NCBI GenBank assembly: GCA_963850525.1
Contig: CAWKLQ010000010.1
Coordinates: forward strand, 62,001 to 126,000
Origin: JAEMQF01 sp963850525
GTDB taxonomy: Bacteria; Pseudomonadota; Gammaproteobacteria; Burkholderiales; Burkholderiaceae_C
Direction: 5' to 3'
Length of the DNA stretch: 64,000 bases
In this document: in pieces, positions 26,008-36,212 of the stretch
Layout of the letters: each line of letters starts with the position of its first letter
How positions within the stretch are numbered: the first letter of the stretch is position 1
The notes under the pieces: model-generated
Told to the model about the DNA's origin: nothing
Seen by the model: the letters and a program-made list of their open reading frames with translations, nothing else
Databases searched by the model: none
Program-made: the position numbers and the translations under genes

Positions 26008-26661
26008 ATGCGATTGCTGCTGCTCGAAGACGACTTGATCCTCGGAGAAGGCTTGCGAGATTTTCTCCAACATGAAGGGCACGTCGTCGATTGGGTCGTG
26101 CGCCTCGTCGATTTGGCGCGCGTCGCCAAGCGCCCCTTCGACGTGCTGCTCGTCGACTGGCAGTTGCCCGACGGTTCCGGCCTGTCGTGGGTGAAAACGC
26201 TTCGCGAAACCGGCGACATGACGCCGGCGATCATGATGACGGCGCGCGACCTGCTCGAAGACCGCATCCAGGGCCTCGACACCGGGGTGGACGACTACCT
26301 CGTCAAGCCGTTTCGCCCCGAAGAACTGGCCGCGCGCATTCGCGCGGTGCGGCGCCGTGCCGTCGGGTCCGCGAGTTCGCGGCTCGTGTTCGGCAAGATG
26401 GAAGTCGACTTGGCGACGAAGACGGCGACCGTCGAGCGTGTCGCCGCCGACCTCACTGCACGCGAATGGGCACTGATCGAGGCGTTGGCACTGCGCGCCG
26501 GCCAGTTCGTATCCAAGACCGAACTGGACCGGCTCTTCAAGGGCGAAGACGTGGAAGCCCAGAGCAACGCGCTCGAAGTGCACGTGCACAACCTGCGCCG
26601 CAAGCTCGGTCGCGAAACCATAGAAACGGTGCGCGGCCGCGGCTATCGGCTTCGCGCCTGA
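26008..26661 (+). CDS. OmpR/PhoB-family response regulator
   Basis: 217 residues: a receiver domain with the acidic pair in LEDD, phospho-acceptor Asp50 in LLVDWQLPDGSG, and the conserved Lys in DYLVKPF; then a winged-helix DNA-binding domain ending in LEVHVHNLRRKLG...VRGRGYRL. It belongs to the QseB/PmrA-like group. It is followed 4 bp later by its sensor kinase. Targets are not evident from the window. Confidence 0.95.
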   Translation: MRLLLLEDDLILGEGLRDFLQHEGHVVDWVVRLVDLARVAKRPFDVLLVDWQLPDGSGLSWVKTLRETGDMTPAIMMTARDLLEDRIQGLDTGVDDYLVKPFRPEELAARIRAVRRRAVGSASSRLVFGKMEVDLATKTATVERVAADLTAREWALIEALALRAGQFVSKTELDRLFKGEDVEAQSNALEVHVHNLRRKLGRETIETVRGRGYRLRA

Positions 26662-26665
26662 GTCG

Positions 26666-28102
26666 ATGGACCTTGCGCAAGACAACGGCGTCGACTCGCG
26701 CAGCCACGCCGAGCCGAGCGGCGCGAAGCTTCACGCGGCCTCGGGGGGCCGGCTCGCCTCGATCCGTGCGCGCTTGAGTTGGCTGCTCGTCGGGGTGTCG
26801 CTGGCCTGGGGACTGTCGATCTCGGCGACGATCTGGCTGGTGGGGCGCAATCAGGTCGACAAGATGCTCGACTACACGCTGCTCGAAGCCGCGGAGATTC
26901 TCTACGGCCTGCTCAATTTCGACGTCACCCAACTGCCGATGCAGGGAACCTCGACGATGGCCTCACCCCTGGTGCACGACGAGCGCCTGCTGTGGCAGGT
27001 GATCGGCCCGAAGGGCGAAGTGCTGCTGAAGTCGCATCGCGCGTCTGACAGGCCGCTGTCGACGACGCAGCGCCTGGGCTACTTCGACGTGGGCGACGAC
27101 GTGCGTGTCATGGGCGTGGTCTTGAGCGACCGGGACAACACCGCCAACTTTCGTGTGTTCGGCATGGCCTTGCGCGACCAGCGCCAAACCCTTTACGTCG
27201 GCCATTGGAGTGCCGACCGTCACGAGGCCAGCCTGGTCGCCGTCGAGGCGACGGCGCTGACGGTGCTGATCCTCGGCATGGTCGGCGCCTTGCTGTTGCG
27301 CACGCAGGTGCGCAAGGAACTCGCCCCGCTGAACGATTTGTCGGCGTCGGTGGCGGTGTATGACCCCTTGGTCGGCAATGCGCGCCTGGTGATGCCGACG
27401 CGCACCGAACTGATTCCGCTGCGCCAGGCCGTTTTCGACTTCGGCACGCGGCTGGCGCGGCGCGTCTCCAACGAGCGTGCCTTCACGGCGCACGCGGCGC
27501 ATGCCCTGCGCACACCCTTGGCGGGAATGGACGCGCAGCTTGCGGTGGCGTTGCGCGAGTGCGCGCCGGAACAGAAACAGCGGCTCGAGCGCACCCGCGA
27601 GGCCGCCAAGCGCCTGCACAGCGTGGTGGACGCGCTGTTGACGCTGTTTCGCAGCGGCGTCGACTTGAAACTGCAGGACGTTGAGGTGGGCGAGCTCGTC
27701 TACCAGCTGCCCATCGAGGCGCTGGACCTTCGCGTGGCGAGCCGGGCGACGATTTCAGCCGACATGAACTTGCTCGCTGCCGGCTTGCTCAACTTGTTCG
27801 ACAACTCGATCCGCCATGGCGCCAAATCCGTTCAGGTCGACGTGCAGCGTGAAGGCGGCATGGTGCGAATTCGCCTGCAGGACGACGGGCCCGGCATCCC
27901 CCCGGCCAAGGCGCGAATCATCCAGGACGCGCTCGACGCGCAGGATTACGCGCACCACATGGGCTTGGGCTTGATGCTCGCCGACCTGATTGCGCGGGCG
28001 CATCAGGGGCGCTTGAACCTCCTGAAGACCGAGGATGGGGTGACGGTCGAGTTGAGTTTGCGCGACTTCTCCGAAGCCTTCCCTGCACCGCCCGACGCCT
28101 GA
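26666..28102 (+). CDS. two-component sensor histidine kinase
   Basis: 478 residues: membrane helices at ~32-55 and ~190-212 enclose a periplasmic sensor region, followed by a linker and the kinase core. The H-box is AHALRTPLAG (His ~278), N-box LLNLFDNSIRHG (~375) and G-boxes DDGPGIP and GLGLMLADLI. It is probably the partner of the response regulator just upstream. Its stop codon directly abuts the 3' end of the PEP-CTERM gene on the other strand (no intergenic bases). Confidence 0.93.
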   Translation: MDLAQDNGVDSRSHAEPSGAKLHAASGGRLASIRARLSWLLVGVSLAWGLSISATIWLVGRNQVDKMLDYTLLEAAEILYGLLNFDVTQLPMQGTSTMASPLVHDERLLWQVIGPKGEVLLKSHRASDRPLSTTQRLGYFDVGDDVRVMGVVLSDRDNTANFRVFGMALRDQRQTLYVGHWSADRHEASLVAVEATALTVLILGMVGALLLRTQVRKELAPLNDLSASVAVYDPLVGNARLVMPTRTELIPLRQAVFDFGTRLARRVSNERAFTAHAAHALRTPLAGMDAQLAVALRECAPEQKQRLERTREAAKRLHSVVDALLTLFRSGVDLKLQDVEVGELVYQLPIEALDLRVASRATISADMNLLAAGLLNLFDNSIRHGAKSVQVDVQREGGMVRIRLQDDGPGIPPAKARIIQDALDAQDYAHHMGLGLMLADLIARAHQGRLNLLKTEDGVTVELSLRDFSEAFPAPPDA

Positions 28103-28953
28103 CTATGCTGTGCGCTGGCGACGCCGGCGATTCGCCTGAAAGCCAAACAGCGCCAACGCCGTGCCCATCATCGCAAGCGTCGAGGGTTCAGGCGCGTTTG
28201 ACGCTATGCCCTGGACGTCGAAAGCCAACGCCGAATGGAAGCGGTTGTCGCCCCAATTCGTGACACCCATCTCGAGCTGGTATGTGCCTGCGGTGTCGAA
28301 CGTGTAGGTGGAGGTCAGCCAGCCGGTTGATCCGCAGCCTTTGGAAACGGAGCCGCTCACCTCATAGCAATTGCTGAGCCCCCCAAGGGCGCCCAGGAAA
28401 TCTGGCTGGTGGGGCTGGCATTGAACGTTGCTGAACTGAAGTTCTCGATCACGTCCGGATCGAAGTCCTTCGAGACTTGCCCCGGCACGACGCTCTTGCC
28501 GCCCTGGCTGCTGCTCATGGCGGTGAACAGCCAGATGTAGTCCTGGGAGCCGACCTTGTGCAGTCGCGCCCACGCGTAGTCCGAGTAACCGCTGCCGTCG
28601 AGCGAAACGTAGTTGAAATTCATCGACAGCTGCGCGTTCGCCGCGGCGCTGAACGATCCCGACGTGAACGAGGACCCTGTCGGCGGGCTTGTCGACGACA
28701 GTTCGTTGCCCTTGCCGACACCCACGTCCGCCAGCGAGCCTCTGCCCTGCAGGCCATTGAACGTTGAGAGGTAGCCGAACGTCGAATCGAGCAGCGGTGA
28801 AACCGGCACCACGGTCGTGGCAGTCGTCAAGCCGCAATTTCCGAAGCAGCCGCTGGAGAGATCGATGGGCGGCAGGTCAAGCGCAGCGGCTTCGTGGTGG
28901 ATGAACATCGACGCAAGCAATGCGATCGAAGCGGAGACGAGTGGCTTGGCCAT
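28103..28953 (-). pseudogene. PEP-CTERM sorted exoprotein, one apparent frameshift
   Basis: The N-terminal frame begins MAKPLVSASIALLA (a signal peptide) and runs to about 28385; the C-terminal part is in the next frame and ends APEPSTLAMMGTALALFGF then RRRRQR. That is the PEP-CTERM tripartite sorting signal (PEP motif, helix, basic tail) that directs exosortase processing. The switch falls at a run of six G (28379-28384, minus strand); one more G would restore a single 283-residue protein. No exosortase is in the window. It may be a true pseudogene, a slippage site or a sequencing error. Confidence 0.75.
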
Positions 28954-29059
28954 TTTTGTGCGTTCCGATGGTTTGAAGAGGGTCGGCAAGAACCGGAAAA
29001 GGGCCGGCACAACTCGGTGTGCCGGCCCGCAGCGGGTCAATACTTCGTGAGGGCGATCA

Positions 29060-31579
29060 TCAGTTGATCGTCACGTCAACACGCGTGAAGTTCGAGAACG
29101 TCCCGTTGTTGTTGCGCACCCGATAGAAGAAGGAGTCCGTACCGGTGAACCTGGTTGTGGCGTTGCTGTTGTTCGGTGCCCGGTAAGTGATCGTTCCGTT
29201 CGCTGGCGTGCTGACTGCTCCGCGACTGCCGGTTGCGTTCAGGCTGTCGACGCCAGTGCCGGCATTGCCGGTGCGCGACACCTGGATGCTGTTCAGCTGG
29301 AACGCCGGACTGGTGTTTGAGGTGTCGTTTGCCAGGACGGCGAAGCTCTGCGATGGTCGCGCGGTGGTGTTGGTGAACGTAAAGGCGTTCGGGATCGCCG
29401 CGAGCGGCGCCGAGAAGTTCATCGTGACCGTTGCCGTTGCGCTGCTCAGGCCGCCCGAATCGGTGGCTCGGTAGGTGAAGGTGCGCGTCGTCGGGAGTGC
29501 GGGCGGAGTCGGCAGCGAATAGGTGAACGATCCATTTGCAGCCAGGTTCAGCGTTCCATCAACCGGGCCGGTCACCAGAGTCGCCGTGAGTGCGTCTCCG
29601 TCGACGTCGACGTCGTTGGCAAGCACGCCCGTTGCGGGTACCGTGAGCGTCTGGCTGCTCACCGCGGCGGTGTAGGTGTTGGCTGCGGCGGTCGGTGCGT
29701 CATTCACGGGGGTGACCGAGATGCTGACGGTCGCCGGCGCGGAATTCACCCCGTTCTTCGTGATCCGGTAGGTGAACGAATCCGGTCCGTTGTAGTTCGC
29801 CACGGGCCTGTAGCTGACGGTCGGCCCGTTGCCGGTCTGGGTCGTTGTCGGAACCAGGGCCGCTTGGGCGTGCAAGGGCTGCGTCAGGATCGTCACCGTG
29901 CACGGCAAGGCCGTGCTCAACGCGCAATTGCTGTCGTTCGACCAGATGTTGAGGGCTTGCGTTGCCGCGTCCTCGAGCATCGTGAAACTGTCGTTGTTCG
30001 CCGCGGGCGGCGGTGGCGGCGGGGCCACGTCGAGCGGCGTCCTGACATCCATTTCATTGGACCCGCCAGCGAAGTTGTTCGCGTTGGACGTGACTTTGAC
30101 CTTGTGCGGGGGCACTTCGACGAGCGCCACGGTGAGGGCGCCGCCGACCAGAGCGGTGTTGGCCAGCGTGGGGTAAGACAAAGTCAGTGTCGGCGGATTC
30201 ACTGCGTCGCTCGACGTCGCCTGGACCGTCAGAGTCTTGGCGATCTGGTCGTAGTTGGCTTGCGAGATCGTCACTTCGTCGGTGACCTGCTGCGGCGCGT
30301 ACACGGGAATCGTGTTGCCTGCCAGGTCCTTCGCGTTGGACTGGTACACGCACACCGATGCGGGAATGGAGGCCGGTCGCGTTTGTCCCCAGTACTGATT
30401 GCCGATCGACAGCAGCTGCGTCTGCACGACGCCCGCGCCTGACGGCGGGCTGTAGTGGGTCACACCGAACGTATCGGTGGTGATGACGCAAGGCGCGTTG
30501 AAGAAGCTCAGCGCCGGTGCAATCTTCGGCGCCTGGGCCTGGCTGGGCATGCGGCTCGCGGTGGTGGGCTGGCCGTCGGCCATGACGTCGACCTTGATGC
30601 CGTCCGTCGCATTGCGGGCGTAGCTCGCACGCTGCACCGCCACCCGGCCGGGGATCTGCTCGTTGAACAGGCGACCCATCAGGCTGAACCCGGTGGTCTC
30701 GATCCAGTCGACGACGGCGCCTGTCGCGGGATTGGTGCCCAGGCCTGAGCCCACCGGTCCTTCGATGCGGAAGATGTTGTGGTCGCGTACGGCGCCGGTG
30801 GAGTCGGCAAAGGTCCCCACAGGGCTGCCGGTGACCGGCCCGATGCGCGACGGGTCGGCAATGTAGGCCTTGCCGTTGCCCGGGTGTGGTGTGGGCGTGA
30901 AGGTACCGCCGAAGTGCGCGGGGTTGATGTCCGGAGTCGGGTACTCTGCCGTCAGGGCGCGCATTTCGGTGCCACCCGGCACGGCCGATGGCAGCAGGAA
31001 CGGGCCGAGGCGCGAGGTCGTCGAGCAGTCGAACTTACCTGGTGCGCAGTCGATGCCGATGTCTTCCGTGAAGAAGATTCTCTCGCCGGCGTTGGCGAAG
31101 ATGGTTTCTTCGCCGTAGGGGTGGATGAAGCGGTAGTTGCCTGTCACCGGGGCGGAGGCGAGGCGAACCCGGATTCGCGAGAAAACGATCTGCTGGCCGG
31201 CTTGCGCTGAGCCGCTGGCGAACGCCGCTTCTTCGGCCAACACAAGCAGGGCGCGTCCGCCGCTGCGTGTGTCCATGCCAGCCCCGGCGGCAAAGTAGAA
31301 GTGCTCGTCGAAAAAGTTCGCGGGAAAGACTTCCGGCGGCACCGGCACCTCGGCCGTGCCCAGAAGGCACCAGGTGCCATCGAGCTCGGCCTCGGTGGGC
31401 GAGCAGAACTCGAGCGTGATGCCGGTTCGGTCCTGATACCAGCTCGGGAAAAAGCCGACGGCGCTGTTGCCGGTGACCGGGCCGGCGCGTTCCAGCACGG
31501 CGTGGGCAGTGAAACTTCCGCTGGCCAGGGCGAGCGCGACAGCGGCTGCACCGGCCTTGATCTTGAAGGGAACAAACAT
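29060..31579 (-). CDS. large secreted protein with Ig-like/cadherin-like domains
   Basis: 839 residues with a signal peptide ending near TAHA-VLERA (~28). The first ~400 residues form an unknown domain shared with the downstream-oriented neighbour (FFDEHFY, FSRIRVRL, GNYRFIHPYGEETIFA, GKAYIADPSRIGPVTGSP). A short module DEVTISQANYDQIAKTLTV then occurs at ~440. It is followed by a Pro-rich linker and VCBS/cadherin-like repeats with NDSFTMLEDA, VLANDVDVDGDALTA and GTDSFFYRV patterns. The ATG is preceded by AAGGAG. It is probably a surface or matrix protein. It is a tandem paralogue of the gene at 31622-33998. Confidence 0.8.
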   Translation of the reverse strand: MFVPFKIKAGAAAVALALASGSFTAHAVLERAGPVTGNSAVGFFPSWYQDRTGITLEFCSPTEAELDGTWCLLGTAEVPVPPEVFPANFFDEHFYFAAGAGMDTRSGGRALLVLAEEAAFASGSAQAGQQIVFSRIRVRLASAPVTGNYRFIHPYGEETIFANAGERIFFTEDIGIDCAPGKFDCSTTSRLGPFLLPSAVPGGTEMRALTAEYPTPDINPAHFGGTFTPTPHPGNGKAYIADPSRIGPVTGSPVGTFADSTGAVRDHNIFRIEGPVGSGLGTNPATGAVVDWIETTGFSLMGRLFNEQIPGRVAVQRASYARNATDGIKVDVMADGQPTTASRMPSQAQAPKIAPALSFFNAPCVITTDTFGVTHYSPPSGAGVVQTQLLSIGNQYWGQTRPASIPASVCVYQSNAKDLAGNTIPVYAPQQVTDEVTISQANYDQIAKTLTVQATSSDAVNPPTLTLSYPTLANTALVGGALTVALVEVPPHKVKVTSNANNFAGGSNEMDVRTPLDVAPPPPPPAANNDSFTMLEDAATQALNIWSNDSNCALSTALPCTVTILTQPLHAQAALVPTTTQTGNGPTVSYRPVANYNGPDSFTYRITKNGVNSAPATVSISVTPVNDAPTAAANTYTAAVSSQTLTVPATGVLANDVDVDGDALTATLVTGPVDGTLNLAANGSFTYSLPTPPALPTTRTFTYRATDSGGLSSATATVTMNFSAPLAAIPNAFTFTNTTARPSQSFAVLANDTSNTSPAFQLNSIQVSRTGNAGTGVDSLNATGSRGAVSTPANGTITYRAPNNSNATTRFTGTDSFFYRVRNNNGTFSNFTRVDVTIN

Positions 31580-31621
31580 GGGAATACTCCTTGACTGTTG
31601 ACGTTGTGCGTGGGCCGGGGG

Positions 31622-33998
31622 CTACTTGAACGTGATCGCGCTGTTCAGCGGCGCGCCGTTGGGCGGCGTTGCGCGGATCGACACTGCGTTCGCCGGCGCG
31701 GCCATCGTCGTGTCGATGGCCCAGGTGCCGGCGTTGGGCTGCGCGACGGTCGAGGCGGTGACGGTGCCGATCGTGCCGATGGCGTTGCCGGCGGAGTCGA
31801 CCCATGCCAGCACGATGCGCTGGCCCGAGCCCGGATTGATCGTGCCGCTGACTCGCAGGCGCGACTTGCTGCGCTCGTACTGGGCTTGCGTAAAGGCGAG
31901 CACTTCGGCCGCTGCAACCTGCACCGTCACCGTGGCGGTGTTCGAGTCCAGTGCGGGCGAGCCGTTGATGCCGGCATCGCGCGCCACGTAGGTGAACGTG
32001 TAGATTCCCGCTGCGGGTGCGCTGAAGTTGACGTTGCGGCCGCTGACCACTGCGGTGGCGCCCACCGGCCCGCTGACGATGACGGGTGCCACGATGTTCG
32101 TTGCACCGTTCACGTCGCTGTCGTTGACGAGCACGTTGAGCGCGGCCTGCACGTTGGCGATGCCGCTGTAGCTGTCATTCGCGGCGACCGGTGCCACGTT
32201 CACCGGCGTGATCGTCACCATGACCGTGGCCGGATTCGAGGTGTTGCCGTTGGCGGTGACGGTGTAGGAGAACGAGTCCGTGCCCGATGCGTTCAAGTTC
32301 GGCGAGTAACTCACCACGCCGCCGCCCACGCTGGCGCTGCCGAGCGACGGCGCCGACGAGATCGTGATCGTGCCGCCAGCGACATTGCTGTCGTTGCCGA
32401 GTACGTTGAAGGTCTGCGGTCCCACGGGCGCCGCGGCCGTGTTCATCGTCACCGTGTAGGCGTCATTGGCCGTGACCGGGAAGCCCGCGCCGGGGCCGGT
32501 CGCGTAAGAGGTGCTGACCTGATAGCGCGTGACACCGAGTTTGGTCGAATGCACTTCGGCACTCGGCGGCGGGACGAGCAGGTTGTTGACCGTGACCTGG
32601 CCGTTCACCAGATTCACCGGCAGGTCGGCACCATAGGCCAGGCGCAGCGTCAGGGCCGCGACCGTTTCGCTGGACCCGGCGTTGACGCTCAGGCTGCGAC
32701 CGTCGGCATTGAACGTGGCTTGGGTCACCGAGACTTCGTCGGCAACCGGGGCAGGGTAGAACGTCGTGACGACGTTGCCCGCGGCATCGCGCGCATTGCT
32801 GTCACGCACGCACACCCCGGAGGGGATCGCGGTCGGCTGCGTCTGCACCCAGCGCAAGGTGCCCGCGGCTTTCATCGGCGTGAGGGTCGACGCGACGCTC
32901 GGCGCACCATAGGGCGGAAGAATGCCGCCGGTCCCGTCGGGGACGCCGCTGCAAGGCTGGTCGTGAAAAGCCAGTGTGGCTGTGACGAGCGGCACCTGCG
33001 CTGCGCCGGGGAAACGGCTGGCTTGGGTGGGCGTGGCGGTGGCAAACACGTCGAGCTTGCGCGACGTGGCGCTGTTGCTGTAGCTGGCACGATCGACCTG
33101 CACGCGCCCCGGGATTTGACCCGCGTAGACGCGGCCCATGAGGGCGAAGTTGTTGGTCTGCAGGAAGTCGTTGCCGGCGCCGTCCAGGTTCGAGCCCGCC
33201 GGGCCCTCGACGCGGAAGAAGTTGCGCACCGTGCCGCCGGTGACCGGGCCGATGCGGGCTGGGTCGGCGATGTAAGCCTTGCCCGTTCCGGGATACGCCG
33301 TCGTGGTGCCGCCTGGGAAGTGCGCCAGGTTTGTGTCCGGCGTCGGGGTCGCAGCGGTCACCGGGCCGAGTTCCGCGCCTCCCGAACTGGCCGAGGGCAG
33401 CAGGAACGGGCCCATGTTGCTCGAGCCCAGCGCGCACTCGAAGTTGGCGGTGCAGGTCGCGCCGACGTCATCGGTGAAGAAGATTCGCTCGCCTGCCTCG
33501 GCAAAGATCGTGACCTCGCCGTACGGATGCATGAAGCGGTAGTTGCCGGAGACCGGCACCGCGGTGAAGCGCAGGCGCAGGCGGGAGAACACGATTTGCT
33601 GATTCGCCTGCGCGGCACCGCTGGCGAATGCGGCTTCCTGGGCGAGGGTCAGTTGCACCCTTTCGGCGGCGGCGGTCGTCATCGACGCAGCGGCGTCGTA
33701 GTAGAAGTGCTCGTCGAAAAAGTTCAGCGGGAAGGACTCGGGCACGGCACCGGTGAGCTCCAGCGCGCCGAGCAGGCACCAGCCGTCCGCCACTTCGGCG
33801 GGGGTGGGCGCGCAGAACTCAAGCGCCAGGCCGGTTCGGTCCTGATACCACGCTGGAAACCCACCGACTTCAGGATTGGTAGCAGGGGAGGCACCGCGCC
33901 GACACGTTCGAGCGCAGCCTGCGCCGAAAAGCCGGCACTGGTGAGTGCCAATGCGACTGAAAGTACACCGGTATTCAACTTGAAAGGGAGACAGACAT
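31622..33998 (-). pseudogene. paralogue of the Ig-like secreted protein with disrupted 5' end
   Basis: The main frame (to ~33888) encodes ~750 residues parallel to the neighbouring 839-residue protein: the same FFDEHFY, RFMHPYGEVTIFAEAGERIFFTDD and GKAYIADPARIGPVTGG blocks, cadherin-like repeats, and two copies of the DEVSVTQATF-type module, one at the very C-terminus. The signal peptide (VALALTSAGFSAQAALERV) is in a second frame, and the best start, ATG 33998 with AAAGGAG at proper spacing, is in a third. Switches fall at ~33985-33995 and at a CCCC run near 33884-33887. Each looks like one missing base. Broken gene or sequence error. Confidence 0.72.
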
Positions 33999-34621
33999 TT
34001 CCAGAACTCCTTTGTTTACGACGCAACCACCGAGGCCGAGCGATCGCTGCCGCCTCCGAACACAAAAATCAAATGACGCTATGGATTTCTTCGCAGACGA
34101 CGTCCACGGCTCGCAATCAAGTACTTAAGAGTGATTAATGACAGGCGGATTCTGAAAGAGTCAGAAGTGCTCCGTCAGTGGGGATGTACCACCCATTCTT
34201 TGTCGCCCCCCTAATATGGAGGGGTGCTGGCGGTATCAGAAAGTCCGGGGATTATGGGTCTGCGGGCCGGCGCGCTTTCCTCGACGCTGAGCCCCGCACA
34301 TGGCTCGAATTTCAAAGACGAAGGACAATTTGAAGAATATTCTATATATAAATCAACAAGTTAAATCAAAGACAAAGTTGAACTCATGATTTAGATGTAC
34401 GTGATGTGCATTAGGCCTAGCGTTAGTCTATATATAAATCTAAACTTAAGTGAATATTTATTTAGCCTTAATACACGACCTCTGATGCAGTTCTTACCCC
34501 CTAGTGTTTGGTGTTTCATACCCCTTAGAGTGGGGATAACAACCCGTGGGACAGACCCTCAGAATTCAGTTCGACGATTCCTCAAAGAGTCGCATCCACT
34601 TTCCGATGGACAGGAATTCAA
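33999..34621. promoter_or_regulatory. AT-rich divergent regulatory island
   Basis: No gene is visible in ~620 bp between the minus-strand Ig-like gene and the plus-strand secretion operon. The part at 34320-34480 is strongly AT-rich in an otherwise GC-rich window. It holds an exact 14-bp direct repeat (TCTATATATAAATC at 34341-34354 and 34427-34440). GC-box palindromes lie at 34208-34224 (CCCC-N9-GGGG) and 34521-34535 (CCCC-N7-GGGG), and a half-site AGTGGGGATG is at 34177-34186. Promoters for both directions probably lie here; I cannot fix -10/-35 boxes. Confidence 0.6.
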
Positions 34622-35062
34622 ATGAGGAAGAAAACACTCGGGCCAAAACTCCGCAATAACCAGCCGGGGATTCACCTTGCTCGAGCTATTGGTCGTCATG
34701 GTCATCATCGGTCTGCTCGCCGGAATCGTCGCGCCGCAATACTTCAGCCAACTCGGCAAGAGCAACGCCAAGGTCGCCAAGGCGCAGATCGAGTCCTTCG
34801 GCCAGGCGCTTGGACCAGTACCGGCCTGGACGTCGGCCAGTACCCCAGCGCGGAGCAGGGCCTGGCGGCGCTGCGCACAGCGCCGGCCAACCTGCCGAAG
34901 TGGGCCGGCCCCTACCTCAAGCGCGACATTCCCGTCGACCCCTGGGGTAACCCCTACCAGTACAAGGCCCCCGGCCAGCACGGCGACTACGACCTGATCA
35001 GCCTGGGCTCGGACGCCGCGCCCGGTGGCGTGGGTGAAGCCGCGGACGTCACGTCGTGGTGA
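34622..35062 (+). pseudogene. major pseudopilin GspG-like, interrupted by three apparent +1 indels
   Basis: Read across frames, the product is a typical GspG pseudopilin of ~145 residues. A short leader is followed by the prepilin cleavage site SRG-FTLLELLVVMVIIGLLAG with Glu at +5, then YFSQLGKSNAKVAKAQIESFG and a GspG C-terminus with DVGQYPSAEQGL, PYLKRDIPVDPWGNPYQY and SLGSD. The frame shifts by one at AAAA 34631-34634, at GG 34812-34813 and at CC 34825-34826; removing one base at each gives an uninterrupted protein. It is the first gene of the secretion operon. A functional gene with sequencing errors is as likely as a decayed one. Confidence 0.8.
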
Positions 35063-35155
35063 GCCCGCTGAACCGCCCCACGGCCACCGTGGTGCCCATT
35101 GCCGGGCACGCCGTGCACGCCGCGCTCACCTCGCCCCGCGTGGCGACACAACGCG

Positions 35156-36212
35156 ATGCCGCGACCAGCCCGCGCCGGCCAGGCCATCGACGAAGAACAA
35201 TTCGCGCAAAACGTCGGCCTCATGTTGCATTCGGGCCTGACGCTGATGGACAGCATCAAGACGCTGGGCGAGCGCGCCGCACCGGCGACGGCGCGCGCGC
35301 TGGACCTGCTGACGCTGCGACTGCGCCAGGGGGAGACGCTCTCGGGCGCGATGCAGGCGTGCGGCGCGTTCCGCCCGGCGCTGCTGGCGTGCGTGCGCGC
35401 CAGTGAAGTGACCGGTGACCTGGCCGACAGCCTGGAGCGCTACGCCGCCAACGCGGCGCGCATGCGGGCGCTGCGCAGCCGCATGGTGTCGGCGCTGGTC
35501 TACCCGGCGCTGCTGGTGTCGGTGGCGGCGCTGGTCGTGTTGTTCCTGCTCGTCTACGTGGTGCCGCGCTTTGCGACCGTGCTCGAGAGCAGCTCGAAAG
35601 ACCTTGCCCGCATGTCGCAACTGTTGATCGGCGTGGGGCGCGCGCTGAACGGCGTGCCGACGCCGGTGTGGCTGGCGCTCGCCGCGCTGCTGGGTTACGG
35701 CGTCTGGAGCCTGGTTGCGGCGATGCGCGAACGCCGCCTCGAAGCGCTGCTCGCCGCGCTCGCGGTGCGCATCCCCGGCATTCGCGAGCTGGTTCGCACC
35801 TTCGGTCACGCCCAACTGGCGCGCAACGGCGCGATGCTGGCGCGCTCCGGCGTTCCTGCGTTGAAGGCGCTGGCGATGTGCCGCGATCTTCTTTCCAGCA
35901 CCGACCGCGTGCCGCTGGACCGCGCCTTGACGGCCGCAGCCGCCGGCGCACCGTTGGCGCAGGCCTTGCACGAACAGCGCCTGATCGACACGCTGGGCTT
36001 GCGCGTGCTGCGCGTCGCGGAGCAGACCGGCCAGCTCGACACCGCGCTGGACCGCCTCGCCGACGTGCACGACCAACACCTCGAGCGTGCGCTGGAGCGC
36101 GCGAACCGCCTCATCGAGCCCTTGCTGATGCTCGGGCATCGGCTTGGTCGTCGGCGGCATCGTCGTTCTGATGTACCTGCCCATCTTTCAACTCGCGTCG
36201 AGCATTCAATGA
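35156..36212 (+). CDS. GspF/PilC-like inner-membrane platform protein, 3' frameshift
   Basis: About 350 residues with two T2SF domains (EEQFAQNVGLMLHSGLTLMDSIKTLGER near the N-terminus; HAQLARNGAMLARSGVPALKALAMC in the second half) and membrane helices (VYPALLVSVAALVVLFLLVYVVPRF; a C-terminal helix). The C-terminal helix is only readable if one C is dropped at ~36137; the frame then ends IGLVVGGIVVLMYLPIFQL and stops at TGA 36210-36212, overlapping the next ATG. Without that correction the frame runs on wrongly to 36424. The start is uncertain: ATG 35156, or a GTG at 35059 in another frame. Confidence 0.75.

Noticed and set aside
31598..34138. 846-codon open frame on the plus strand
   Set aside because: It is antisense to the two-part Ig-like gene, composed of Arg/His-rich low-complexity residues, and has no family features; a high-GC shadow.
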